This document shows, piece after piece, positions 9,510 to 17,979 of a stretch of DNA of 64,000 bases; position 1 is the stretch's first letter, and each line of letters begins with the position of its first letter. Origin of the DNA: DASXUX01 sp036504595 (GTDB lineage: Bacteria; Planctomycetota; SZUA-567; H5-PLA8); the NCBI GenBank assembly GCA_036504595.1, contig DASXUX010000074.1:62001-126000 (forward strand). The letters are read 5' to 3'. The translations under genes were made by a program, and so were the position numbers. The notes under the pieces are model-generated. The model searched no databases, had not been told where the DNA came from, and saw nothing but the letters and a program-made list of their open reading frames with translations.

Positions 9510-10220
9510 ATGGTCGCGCCGCTTCCCGAAAATGAAGTCCATGTGTGGCGCATCGATTTGCATGCGCCAGCGGAACGTGTTGCCGAAATGCGGCGTGTTC
9601 TGCCGCTCGATGAACAGCGCAAAGCGGACCGTTTTCATTTCCAGCGCGACAAAGACGCGTACATTCTCGCGCATGGGACGGTGCGACTCCTCTTGAGCAG
9701 CTACCTGAACCAGTCGCCCTCCGATTTTGTCTTTGAACACAATGCCTATGGAAAGCCGTCGCTTGTTGGCAAGCGCCGCATGCGCTTCAACCTGACGCAT
9801 ACGCGCGGGCTGGCGCTATGCGCTTTTGCGCAAGGCCGCGAACTTGGCGTTGACGCAGAGTGGGTGCGCGAGGACTTTGCCACGCGGCCGATTGCGGAGC
9901 GGTACTTTTCTGCGGGCGAAGTTGCGGCGCTGATGGCGCTGCCCGAGCAAGAGCGCGCGGCGGCGTTCTTCCGCTGCTGGACGCGCAAAGAGGCTTTTGT
10001 CAAAGCTCGAGGCCAAGGACTGTCGATTCCGCTCGCCAGTTTCGAGGTATCGCTCGATGAACCGGCTCGCCTGCTGCGAGTCGAAAGCAGTCTGGCAGAG
10101 CAGAACCGGTGGTTTATGCACGCGTTCGATCTGGGCGCGGAGCATGCCGGAGCTGTTGTCGTCGAGGGGCCGGCGTGCAAGGTGTTGCTGCGCCGGTGGG
10201 AGGCCTGTGCGGTATCGTGA
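9510..10220 (+). CDS. 4'-phosphopantetheinyl transferase, Sfp type
   Basis: 236 residues, the usual length for Sfp/Gsp-type enzymes, which move phosphopantetheine from CoA onto the serine of carrier proteins. Diagnostic motifs are present: FNLTHTRG (the family's FNxSHS region), LGVDAEWV with metal-binding Asp115 and Glu117, and FFRCWTRKEAFVKARG with Trp157, Lys160, Glu161 and Lys165. It starts two bases after the NRPS stop codon, so translation is probably coupled, and its targets are surely the two PCP domains of that enzyme. The locus is thus self-sufficient for carrier activation. Confidence 0.95.
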   Translation: MVAPLPENEVHVWRIDLHAPAERVAEMRRVLPLDEQRKADRFHFQRDKDAYILAHGTVRLLLSSYLNQSPSDFVFEHNAYGKPSLVGKRRMRFNLTHTRGLALCAFAQGRELGVDAEWVREDFATRPIAERYFSAGEVAALMALPEQERAAAFFRCWTRKEAFVKARGQGLSIPLASFEVSLDEPARLLRVESSLAEQNRWFMHAFDLGAEHAGAVVVEGPACKVLLRRWEACAVS

Positions 10221-10229
10221 TTGAACACG

Positions 10230-10269
10230 CCCGATGCGCACGATAACATGGTTGCTGTAACGCATCGGG
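10230..10269. repeat. Inverted repeat between PPTase and Crp/Fnr genes
   Basis: CCCGATGCG at 10230-10238 is mirrored by CGCATCGGG at 10261-10269, a 9-bp perfect stem with a 22-base loop. No T tract follows, so it is not a typical terminator. It lies just before the GTG of the regulator gene and overlaps its ribosome-binding region, so it could be an operator or control translation. Confidence 0.5.
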
Positions 10270-10281
10270 GAGACAGTTCCT

Positions 10282-11022
10282 GTGAACGACCGTTCGGCGT
10301 TATTGGAGCGCATTCCATTCCTGTCGGCTCTGCCGCGGCAGGCGCTGGATTCGTTGGGCAACGCATTTCTGCAACGAGAGTTTGCGCCGAATAGCGTGAT
10401 CATGCGCGAAGGCGAGGAACCGCTCTGGCTGGGGGTCGTTTATTCCGGGCGAGTGAAGGTCGTCAAGAAATCGCCGAATGGGAGCGACACGACGGTGGCG
10501 GTGTTGGCACCCGGCGAAATTTTCGGCGAAGTGAGTCTATTTTCAGGCCATCCCTACGGCGCGACCGTCATGCCGATGACGCATTGTTCGGTGCTGCTGA
10601 TCGAGCGCGCGAACGTGCTGGATCTGGTCCGCCGGCATTCGGAACTGGCGATCAAGATCATCGGTGCGTTGGCCGAACGCCTGAGCAACTTGCAGAACAC
10701 GATGCAATCCATCGCGACCGATCGCGTGGACCGGCGCTTGACACAACTTCTCCTCCGGCTGCAGGACCAGGTCGGCGTCCGCAATAACGGCCACGTGCTC
10801 CTGAATATGCCGCTGACCCGCCGTGAACTGGCCGAGATGGCGGGCACGACGGTGGAGACCACGATCCGCGTGATCAGCCAACTGACGAAGGACGGCTATC
10901 TCGATACGGTGCCTGGCCGCGATAACCCCAAAGGTTGCCGGCAGTGCGCCGTGCAACTTCGCTGTCCGCGCTGCAGGAAGATTGTGTTGCTGCGGCCCGA
11001 AGAGATGGCGGAAATCAACTGA
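10282..11022 (+). CDS. Crp/Fnr-family transcription regulator with C-terminal four-cysteine motif
   Basis: 246 residues from a GTG preceded by GGGGAGA. The N-terminal half is a cyclic-nucleotide-binding-type beta roll (GEIFGEVSLFSGHPYGATV), then a long dimer helix and a winged HTH (LTRRELAEMAGTTVETTIR, ~178-196). After GYLDTV comes an insertion with Cys219, Cys222, Cys228 and Cys231 (CRQCAVQLRCPRC, pattern CX2CX5CX2C), then RKIVLLRPEEM, the normal end of the wing. The N-terminal cysteines of FNR are absent, so if a metal or Fe-S cluster is bound it sits in the wing, next to DNA. Ligand and targets are unknown. It lies 61 bases after the NRPS locus and runs toward the convergent cytochrome operon. 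Confidence 0.9.
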   Translation: MNDRSALLERIPFLSALPRQALDSLGNAFLQREFAPNSVIMREGEEPLWLGVVYSGRVKVVKKSPNGSDTTVAVLAPGEIFGEVSLFSGHPYGATVMPMTHCSVLLIERANVLDLVRRHSELAIKIIGALAERLSNLQNTMQSIATDRVDRRLTQLLLRLQDQVGVRNNGHVLLNMPLTRRELAEMAGTTVETTIRVISQLTKDGYLDTVPGRDNPKGCRQCAVQLRCPRCRKIVLLRPEEMAEIN

Positions 11023-11028
11023 TCACGG

Positions 11029-14000
11029 TTATTTCTTCTGAGGCGTTTCCGTCCCGATTTCAGCGTCGCCGCTATGTTCAAGGTAACAGCGAACGGCGGC
11101 GAGTTTCTTGGCGGCGATCTCGAAGCGCTCCGGATCATTTCCAAACAATCCGCGCTGCCACTCGTTGAGAGCCGGCTCGTAACTGCCCTGCCAATCGAAC
11201 TTGAAATTGTCGGGCATGTGCGCCCATGGAAAGAACGATTGCGGCATGATCAGCCAGCGTTGCAGCCAGTCGGGTTTAATACGGCGCTTCACGTTGGCCA
11301 GGTTCGGAGCCCAACGCGGTTCATGCGGCAAACGTTGGCCCAGCGCGTGACAACCCATGCAGCCAAGCCCCCCGGCCGCCGTGTCGGCGCTGATCAGGCG
11401 CAGACCTTCGGCGTATAACGCGCGATCGCTGGATTGCAGCGCCTGCGGTTGCGCTCCGAATGACGGTTCCCGTGCTTCGGCGCGGAAGAACTCGACGAGC
11501 TGCGCGGCCGGGTCGTTAGCGGGGTCGTCCGGCGTGGAGTTCCAGAAGCTGGGCATGCGCCCCGAAAGTCCGAGGCGAATCGGCGAGACGTTGTGCAGGA
11601 AGTGGTAGAGCCAATCGGGCTGCGTGCGTCCGCCTTCGTTGACAAGGCAGGGGGGAGCGTGCTGCTGGCCGGCGTTGCGCGTTCCGCGGGCGGTTAACTG
11701 CGCGATGATCCAGGGAACGATTGCGCCTTCGTTGCGCGTTTGGCGCAGGGTCACCGACGCGGATTCGAAGAAACGGCCGCTTTGCCTGCGCGACTCAACC
11801 TCTCTTGGCGAGAGCCTCCCACACGCTTGCAGCGCTACAGTGCCGGCGAGCTTCTCAAAGGCGGCGAGTTGCACGAATCGATCTTTCAGCCGCTCGTAGG
11901 CCTTAGCCGCCTGGTCCGCTGAATCGAAAAGAATTGGAACCGTCAGCGCGTTGAAGCTCACCAGCGGCAGCAACTCGCCGAGCGGCACCCAATCCCCTTG
12001 AGCGGGCTGCGCGCGCTCCAGTCGGAAGCCGGTGGCCTCGGCTGTTGACCGCGAATCGCCGCGGTGCGTGGCGTCCGCAATGGGCTGGGAGTGGAACTCG
12101 GCCAAAAGGATTGGGACGGTGGTGCTGGTCAGGCACGTGCCGCGAGCGATGTTGATGAAGCCGCGCAGCGGCGTACCTTCGCCGGCGGGACGATCGAGCG
12201 AGACCAGGTCTTCATCGACAAAAAAGAGATTGGATGTCGAACGGCTGGCGTCGGGCGCAAGCAGGCCGAGTAACGAAAGCAGCGGGGTGGGGCGGGGCGG
12301 ATCGATTCCGTCGAGGTGGCAGCCGGTGCAGTTCAGATCGCGGAAAATGCGGCGGCCCTGATCGATCGCGAGTGCCGGCCGAGCAAGCGCGTGCTGCATT
12401 TCGAGCGGAATCGTTTCGCGCGTGAGGCTGAGCAGATGCGTGACGACGCGCTCGATCTGCGTTGATGTCAAGCCGGTCTGCGAGTGGCCGTCGTTGATGC
12501 CGAACCACGGCATTCGCAGGCGCTCGAAAGCACTTCTCGCGTCCAAGCGGCCCTGATCAAAGACGCGCGGGTTCGAGATTTTCGCGCGCAACCAATCCCA
12601 GCGCGTGCGCGAGACGGCACCCGTCTGAAGCGTGTGGCCGAAGTCGAACTTGTCGAGATCCTTGTTGGCTTCGCCTGTCAAGTTTGGTGCCGGCAGCGGC
12701 GCGTTCTTCCAGCCTTGGATTTCGTGGCAAGCGAAGCAGTTGTGCTGCTGGATGAGGATATCGCCGGCGAGAAAGGCTTTCAGGGTCCGACCGTCGCCAC
12801 GCAGCTTCGAAAGAAGCGAGTCGATTTGTGCGGAACCCCAATGCCCATCCGGCGCTCTTCGCTGCAGACGATCATTGAGAATCTGCTCGGCACCTGCCGT
12901 TCTTATTTCGGCGGAAGCAGTCCGCTGCCAGTCGGCGATGATCGCGTCGAAAGCGGCTTCAGGAAACGGCTGGAACGACTCGCTCTCGCGGTCATCGGCT
13001 GTATTCAGCGTCATCAGATAGGCGGCGATGTCCGTGGCTTCCTGTTCGCTGAGACGCATGTCGGGCATTTTCGTCTCGCGCCAGTACTGCCGCGGCGCGC
13101 GCAGCCAGGCTCGCAGCCAATCCGGGGTGACCTTCTCGCCGATGCGACTCAAGTCCGGGCCGTGTGCGCTGAGCGTCACGCGGCCTGGCGGCGCAGCTTC
13201 TGAAACCGAATGGCAGCCCACGCAACCGACGATCTGAAGAAGTTTGCGGCCGGAAGAAACATCTCCGCGGAGTGCGGACTGCGACGAAACCTGTAGCGGC
13301 AGCACACCCGTCGGAAACAGTCTGAAGCTCGCGATCAGCAGGTAAGTCGCGATCGCTTCGGCTTCGACCGGATCGCGCGCGAGTTTCATCCCGTGAGCGT
13401 CCAAGGTCAGGTCGCGACGGTTGTCGAGCCCAAAAAGGCGCGGCATTTTCGTGCCGGGACGGAAAGCCCACGGGTTCTCGATCCAGCGGCGCAGCCACTG
13501 CTCATTGGTTTTGTGATTGAGCTGGCGCAGGTCGGGGCCGGGACGCGCACGGCTCGCAGTGGGCGAGGGCAGCAGGTCGCCGCCTGGATGGCAACTGGAA
13601 CAGCCGCGCTGCTGAAATATCTGGCGGCCTTCGTTGAGTTTGGCGGCCTCTGGGATTTCGTTTATCCCGCGGTGGCACTTCAGGCAACTGGCCTCGGTAT
13701 GCTGAAGCGGGAGCATATTCGCGTCCCAGGAATCCGGGGGCTGCCAATCATGCTGCTTGTGCCACGCGGCCGCTTGCGCACTGTTCTGCGGCGAGTGCGC
13801 GGAACTGACAAAAGACGTGCCGAGCGGGCGGCCCTGGTGGCAGATGGTGCAGCCGAATTTTGCGTAGGGATGCTTGGAGTCCGCGGCGACGAACAAGTCA
13901 AGGCGTGGATGTGAGCGCAACGCAGGATCGATTTCAGCGTTGGCGCGAAAGAGCGGTTCGGGGTTGGCGATCGCCTGATGACACGTGACGCAGCGATCGA

Positions 14001-14295
14001 CACGCGGCGTGTTGCCGAAGACGTAGTTTTCGGGCAGCGCGTTGAGGATCACTTGTTCAATCTGGTGGCGCGGAGCGATAACGTCGATGCCCGGCGCATC
14101 GCGGAGCGCGCTCGGGGCCGTACTCCCGCGGGCCAGGTCGTAGTTCTTCTGGTGGCGGACATACTCCCGGCCGAAGTGATCCTGCAAGAAAACGCCGATG
14201 CTGGCCAGAAGAAGCAGAATGCTCGCGCAGGCGAATGCGATGTGCATGCGCTTGAGCGACGGCGGGGTAAATTTCGACTGGGCCGATGCATCCAC
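11029..14295 (-). CDS. Membrane-anchored octaheme c-type cytochrome
   Basis: 1088 residues from a GTG three bases after the Rieske stop. A membrane anchor (residues ~18-37) is followed by a periplasmic region with eight CXXCH heme sites: CVTCH, CTICH, CLKCH, CSSCH, CVGCH, CFACH, CTGCH and CMGCH. Several sit in repeated mono-heme cytochrome c modules with distal methionine loops such as PGTKMPRLF, RETKMPDMRL and PWAHMPDNF. Coupling to a Rieske gene suggests it is the electron-accepting c subunit of a bc-type quinol oxidoreductase. Multiheme c subunits replacing cytochrome c1 are known in Planctomycetota. No cytochrome b gene is adjacent, so the quinone-binding subunit must be elsewhere or the complex is unusual. 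Confidence 0.85.
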   Translation of the reverse strand: MDASAQSKFTPPSLKRMHIAFACASILLLLASIGVFLQDHFGREYVRHQKNYDLARGSTAPSALRDAPGIDVIAPRHQIEQVILNALPENYVFGNTPRVDRCVTCHQAIANPEPLFRANAEIDPALRSHPRLDLFVAADSKHPYAKFGCTICHQGRPLGTSFVSSAHSPQNSAQAAAWHKQHDWQPPDSWDANMLPLQHTEASCLKCHRGINEIPEAAKLNEGRQIFQQRGCSSCHPGGDLLPSPTASRARPGPDLRQLNHKTNEQWLRRWIENPWAFRPGTKMPRLFGLDNRRDLTLDAHGMKLARDPVEAEAIATYLLIASFRLFPTGVLPLQVSSQSALRGDVSSGRKLLQIVGCVGCHSVSEAAPPGRVTLSAHGPDLSRIGEKVTPDWLRAWLRAPRQYWRETKMPDMRLSEQEATDIAAYLMTLNTADDRESESFQPFPEAAFDAIIADWQRTASAEIRTAGAEQILNDRLQRRAPDGHWGSAQIDSLLSKLRGDGRTLKAFLAGDILIQQHNCFACHEIQGWKNAPLPAPNLTGEANKDLDKFDFGHTLQTGAVSRTRWDWLRAKISNPRVFDQGRLDARSAFERLRMPWFGINDGHSQTGLTSTQIERVVTHLLSLTRETIPLEMQHALARPALAIDQGRRIFRDLNCTGCHLDGIDPPRPTPLLSLLGLLAPDASRSTSNLFFVDEDLVSLDRPAGEGTPLRGFINIARGTCLTSTTVPILLAEFHSQPIADATHRGDSRSTAEATGFRLERAQPAQGDWVPLGELLPLVSFNALTVPILFDSADQAAKAYERLKDRFVQLAAFEKLAGTVALQACGRLSPREVESRRQSGRFFESASVTLRQTRNEGAIVPWIIAQLTARGTRNAGQQHAPPCLVNEGGRTQPDWLYHFLHNVSPIRLGLSGRMPSFWNSTPDDPANDPAAQLVEFFRAEAREPSFGAQPQALQSSDRALYAEGLRLISADTAAGGLGCMGCHALGQRLPHEPRWAPNLANVKRRIKPDWLQRWLIMPQSFFPWAHMPDNFKFDWQGSYEPALNEWQRGLFGNDPERFEIAAKKLAAVRCYLEHSGDAEIGTETPQKK

Positions 14296-14298
14296 AGG

Positions 14299-14871
14299 CT
14301 AAGTTTCCGGGCTCATGAGTAGGTAAGACTCCCGATCGTTCCACTGGCCCAGTTCCTTGCGGTAGCGTTTGCTCTTATCGACGATGATGCTGCCGCCGGG
14401 CGCAAGCGAAATGCGATAGCGTTCCAGCGGGCGCGGCGCGGGGCCTTCGACGTTCGTGCCATCGTGCTGAAATCCGGACCCGTGGCAGGGGCACTTGAAC
14501 TTCTGTTCCGCCGCCAGCCAGTCTGGAGTGCAGCCCAGATGTGTGCATACAGCGGCGACGGCAACGAGGCGGTCCTGGCCGTTTTCCTGCAGACGCACCA
14601 GCCACACGCCCTGAGAGCTCTTAAAGTCCTCGTAAACTTTGCCAAGTTCCGGGTAATTGGCTTTGCGGAGTGCGTCGAAATTCTCAGGCGCTTCATAGAG
14701 CACGCGCGGGAACAGAAAACGCAGAGCCATGTGGCTCATGGCGATCAGCGCGGTGCCAAAGCCTGTCCATGCCAGAACGCTACAGCGCAGAAACGAACGG
14801 CGCGTCGGAGCGGGCTCTTGGCTGGTGGCTCGTGGCTCGTGGGAGTCGGTGCCGGGCGCTGCCGCGGGCAT
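14299..14871 (-). CDS. Rieske 2Fe-2S protein, Tat-exported
   Basis: 190 residues, ATG with an excellent AGGAGG site five bases upstream. The twin-arginine motif TRRSFLR (~23-29) precedes a hydrophobic helix (SVLAWTGFGTALIAMSHMAL), the usual uncleaved Tat anchor of bc-complex Rieske proteins. The cluster boxes are CTHLGC (Cys109, His111, Cys114) and CPCHGSGF (Cys127, Cys129, His130), with all cluster ligands and the disulfide cysteines present. Such proteins pass electrons from quinol to cytochrome c in bc1/b6f complexes. It forms a two-gene unit with the octaheme cytochrome, and no cytochrome b is seen on either side. Confidence 0.93.
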   Translation of the reverse strand: MPAAAPGTDSHEPRATSQEPAPTRRSFLRCSVLAWTGFGTALIAMSHMALRFLFPRVLYEAPENFDALRKANYPELGKVYEDFKSSQGVWLVRLQENGQDRLVAVAAVCTHLGCTPDWLAAEQKFKCPCHGSGFQHDGTNVEGPAPRPLERYRISLAPGGSIIVDKSKRYRKELGQWNDRESYLLMSPET

Positions 14872-14996
14872 CGCGGACCTCCTTTCGGCGCGCGATGATA
14901 TTCGCAGGATGCGGAGCAGTAAAACGCAGGTCGGGAGTTGGCTGAATGGCTTGATTCGTTTTCGGTTCCGCGATGGGCTCGGAGAATCACGGGGCC

Positions 14997-15875
14997 TTAC
15001 GAGATCTTTCCGCGCTGCTTGAGCGCGCCGACGGACGCGGATATCAGGAGCAGCGCGAACTGGATGAGCACGATCGTGGAGCCGGGGTGGACGTCGAGTC
15101 TGTAGGAGGCGTACATGCCCAGTTCAAAGCTGGCGATGCCGATGCCAGCGGCAAAGAGCATGGCGGGGGCAAGCCGGCGGCAAACTCGAAGGGCGGCGAC
15201 GCCCGGCAGTACGAGGGATGCGCTGACCAGGACGATGCCCATCACGCGCGAGGCTTGCACGACCGTCAAGACCAACAGGATCAGGAAGAGGTAGTGGAAG
15301 ACGCCGACATTCAAGCCGCTGGCTTCGGCCAGTTGGGCGTCGAAGGCGTAGAAGAGCATTTCTTTTTGCAGCAGGATCATCACGAGGAGGACGGTGAGCG
15401 TGACGATGGCGATGGCGATGACGTCGGAGGCGCTGATGTTCCACAGGCTGCCGAAGAGAAAGACGTCCATCGACGTGACGTATTGAGGGCTGCGATTCTG
15501 CCGCAAGCGGATGAACAGCGCGCCGAGGGCCATGCTGACGGAGAAAGCGATGCCGATGGCGCTGTCTTCGGCGATCTGGGCGCGTTCCGGACGGCGCGAG
15601 ACGATGCCGATTCCGGCGGCGAGGGCCAGCACGAACAGTAACGTGAGCACCTGCACGGCCGGCGAGTCGTATTCGGCTCCGGCCAGGACGAAGAGCGCAA
15701 TGCCGATGCCGCCGAACGCGGCGTGGGCCATCCCGTCACCGACAAAGGCCATGCGCCGAAGGACGACCAGCGGCGAGAGCGCGGCGCAGCACACGCCGGC
15801 CAGCGCGCCGGCGATGACGGCTCGCTGGAGCAGCGGGGTGGCTCGGAGGGCGTCGATGTAAGAGAGGTCGTCCAT
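14997..15875 (-). CDS. znuB: Metal ABC transporter permease, ZnuB/MntB type
   Basis: 292 residues with about eight hydrophobic segments, the standard size and layout of ABC-3 family permeases for zinc, manganese or iron. Recognisable family segments include PLLQRAVIAGALAGVCCA near the start, VLRRMAFVGDGMAHAAFGG, and the late stretch RVMGIVLVSASLVLPGVAAL. It is the last gene of a minus-strand operon with the ATPase and binding protein upstream. Zinc is favoured because of the histidine-rich partners, but manganese cannot be excluded from sequence. Confidence 0.9.
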   Translation of the reverse strand: MDDLSYIDALRATPLLQRAVIAGALAGVCCAALSPLVVLRRMAFVGDGMAHAAFGGIGIALFVLAGAEYDSPAVQVLTLLFVLALAAGIGIVSRRPERAQIAEDSAIGIAFSVSMALGALFIRLRQNRSPQYVTSMDVFLFGSLWNISASDVIAIAIVTLTVLLVMILLQKEMLFYAFDAQLAEASGLNVGVFHYLFLILLVLTVVQASRVMGIVLVSASLVLPGVAALRVCRRLAPAMLFAAGIGIASFELGMYASYRLDVHPGSTIVLIQFALLLISASVGALKQRGKIS

Positions 15876-15891
15876 TTTATCCGTTGTCAGG

Positions 15892-15905
15892 GGTCATTAG
15901 TCATT
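15892..15905. repeat. Two heptads (GTCATTA/GTCATTG)
   Basis: The 49-base space between the permease and ATPase genes contains GTCATTA followed directly by GTCATTG. The same heptad recurs as a larger paired array at 63132-63231. Confidence 0.5.
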
Positions 15906-15924
15906 GGCCGTCCGCGATACCGGA

Positions 15925-16767
15925 CTACTGGCCATGTCCGTGATCGTGATTACACGCGCCCTCGTGCTCAGTATGAAATTCGTCCTGATGTTTCTTGTGT
16001 TGAATGAAGAATGCTTCGAGTTCGCAGGCGTAGACTTTACGGAGCACTTCTTCGCTGATGAGCTCGCTGCGATTGTGCCAGTGCAGCGTGCGATTGAGGC
16101 ACGCCAGTTCATCCGCGTAATGCGCCAATGCGGTGACATCGTGCGAGACCATCACCACGGTCAAGTTGTATTGTTCACGCAGCCGTGAAAGCAAGGCGAA
16201 AAGCTGCGACTGGCCGCCGGTGTCGAGGCCGCTGGTGGGTTCGTCGAGCAGTAGGAGCTTTGGCTGTGAGACCAGAGCGCGCGCGATCGCCAGGCGCTGC
16301 TGCTGACCGCCGGAGAGCTGGCCGGCCAGCCGATCTTCCATGCCTTGAAGTCCAACATTGCTTATCGCCAGCATTGCGCGGGCGTGTTCCGGCTGGCCGG
16401 GATAGCGCAGCAGTCCGAGGCTCGCGTAGGTGCCCATCAGAGCGACATCGAGAACGGTCGCCGGAAAATCCTTGCGGACGGATGTCTCCTGCGGGACATA
16501 GCCGAGAAGGCGCTTGTCGCGGCCGAGAGTGTGCGCGCGGCGACCGAGCACGAGGATTTCGCCGGCGAGTGGCACGAGTTGGCCGAGAACAAGCTTGAGC
16601 AGAGTGGTCTTGCCGCCGCCGTTCGGGCCGATCAAGCCGAGGAACTCACCGTCACGGACTTTGAAATCGAGCGAGTCGAGAACCTTCGGCCCGCCGTTGT
16701 AGGCAAAGGAGGCGCCGCGGATGTCGATGACGAACGCCGCGGGTGAATCAGTAGCCGGGGCGCTCAT
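15925..16767 (-). CDS. znuC: Metal ABC transporter ATPase, ZnuC type, with His-rich tail
   Basis: 280 residues. Walker A is GPNGGGKTT, the ABC signature LSGGQQQRLAIARAL, and Walker B LLLLDEPTSGLD; a switch histidine follows in VVMVSHD. It energises uptake through the permease encoded downstream. The tail (FHTEHEGACNHDHGHG) is rich in His and acidic residues and could bind zinc in the cytoplasm as a buffer or sensor. The ATG overlaps the stop of the upstream binding-protein gene (16764-16767), so the genes are translationally coupled. Confidence 0.92.
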   Translation of the reverse strand: MSAPATDSPAAFVIDIRGASFAYNGGPKVLDSLDFKVRDGEFLGLIGPNGGGKTTLLKLVLGQLVPLAGEILVLGRRAHTLGRDKRLLGYVPQETSVRKDFPATVLDVALMGTYASLGLLRYPGQPEHARAMLAISNVGLQGMEDRLAGQLSGGQQQRLAIARALVSQPKLLLLDEPTSGLDTGGQSQLFALLSRLREQYNLTVVMVSHDVTALAHYADELACLNRTLHWHNRSELISEEVLRKVYACELEAFFIQHKKHQDEFHTEHEGACNHDHGHGQ

Positions 16768-17690
16768 TTCTGGACCGCCTTCAGCAAAACCTGCACGTCG
16801 TAGCGCAGGCGCTCAATGTAAGTTTTGCCGTCGGCGCCAAGCTGGCTGTCCATGGGATCGAGGACGGCTGTGTTGCCGCCGAGTTCTTGCGCGATCAGAA
16901 CGGCGGTGCGCGTGCTGCTCATAGGTTCGACGAATACGGTTTTCTGGCCGATCTCCTTCATGCGACGAAGGGCTTCAGCAACATCGCGCGTGCTGGGTTC
17001 GACGCCGGGACTCGATTGAATGGCCGCGGCGACCGCGATGTTGAGGCGCGCAAACAAGTAGCCGAACGCGTCATGGAACGAGACCAATTGCGCGCCGGCG
17101 GGGACGGACTTGGCGGCGGTTTGCACTTCAACGTCGAGTTCCTTGAGCTTCTGGACATAAGCTTCGGCGCGCTGCGTGAAGGCGGCCATGTGGGCGGAGT
17201 CAAGCTTGCCAAGTTCCTCGGCCATCTGCTTCACGACGATCATCGCGCGCTGAGGGTCCAGCCAATAGTGGGGATCGAAATCGCCATGGCCGTGACCGTC
17301 GTCATGTTCTTTTTCGTGCGCGCTGAGCTTTCGCGGTGTGATCCAGGTTCCCGTTTCGATAACGGGAATGTTGCCGGCGTTTGCGGCCAGCTTGGGCGCC
17401 CAGGGGTCGAGTCCAAGGCCGACGGTAAAAACGGCGCGCGAGCGGGTGATCTGCGAGACGTCCTGGATGCCGGGTTCGAAGTGGTGCGGGTTGGCCCCGC
17501 CGCTGACCAACAGGTGGACGTCCAGGTCGGGACCGCCGATTTCGTGGAGCCAATCGGCCAGCGGGAAAATCGTCGCGGAGACCTGCAGCTTGCTTGCGGC
17601 GGGATGCGGCGACGACGGCGTGCCTCGCGCAAAGAGCACGAGCAATACGACGAACACGATAGCCGTTGCGACACCCAGCGCGATCCGCAC
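16764..17690 (-). CDS. znuA: Periplasmic zinc/manganese-binding protein, ZnuA type
   Basis: Solute-binding protein of cluster A-I. It has a signal anchor, the early motif TIFPLADWLHEIGG, metal-ligand histidines in GGANPHHFEPG, a His/Asp-rich loop (HEKEHDDGHGHGDFDPHYWL) and SFHDAFGYLFARLN; this loop is typical of zinc-specific members. I chose the GTG at 17690 because GGAG lies nine bases upstream and it yields a clean signal peptide (MRIALGVATAIVFVVLLVLF). The frame is open upstream to 17795, but that would place a likely promoter and a dispersed palindrome inside the gene. Its 3' end overlaps the ATPase gene. Confidence 0.9.
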   Translation of the reverse strand: MRIALGVATAIVFVVLLVLFARGTPSSPHPAASKLQVSATIFPLADWLHEIGGPDLDVHLLVSGGANPHHFEPGIQDVSQITRSRAVFTVGLGLDPWAPKLAANAGNIPVIETGTWITPRKLSAHEKEHDDGHGHGDFDPHYWLDPQRAMIVVKQMAEELGKLDSAHMAAFTQRAEAYVQKLKELDVEVQTAAKSVPAGAQLVSFHDAFGYLFARLNIAVAAAIQSSPGVEPSTRDVAEALRRMKEIGQKTVFVEPMSSTRTAVLIAQELGGNTAVLDPMDSQLGADGKTYIERLRYDVQVLLKAVQK

Positions 17691-17722
17691 CAAGAAGGTC
17701 TCCACGAGGATAAACAACCCAG

Positions 17723-17756
17723 ATAATACGATATAATACCGACGACGAAGCGTCAA
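17723..17756 (-). promoter_or_regulatory. Candidate promoter/operator of the metal-uptake operon
   Basis: On the minus strand TTGACG (17756-17751) could be a -35 box with TATCGT 17 bases downstream as a weak -10. The same spot carries a 10-bp-spaced direct repeat, ATAATAC at 17723-17729 and 17733-17739 on the plus strand, in an AT-rich island within GC-rich DNA. A zinc-responsive repressor could bind here. This is inference from position and composition. Confidence 0.35.
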
Positions 17757-17790
17757 TGGGAACGCGCGACAGGAGGAGAACCGAACGACA

Positions 17791-17961
17791 CGCAATCCAG
17801 GAGGATTGCGCTACAGGCGTTGCTAAACGCGGCGGGCGCTATAGGCTGTGACGCCGCTGTTTCGGTTGAAGATGCGGGTGGGCGGCCCGTCTTTCTGGCT
17901 GTAGCGCAATCCTCCTGGATTGCGGCACATTCCGGTGCGCAATCCGGGAGGATTGCGCTAC
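17791..17961. repeat. Three copies of a palindromic element (CGCAATCC/GGATTGCG)
   Basis: Copies at 17791-17810, 17905-17924 and 17938-17957 share CGCAATCC, a 4-base centre, then GGATTGCG. The core is flanked by GTAG or CTAC on one side, so orientation can be read: the middle copy opposes the outer two. A fourth copy starts at the stop codon at 41427. This is REP-like. The last copy ends about 20 bases before the isomerase start. Confidence 0.85.
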
Positions 17962-17979
17962 AACGTTTCGGAGTCAGTC

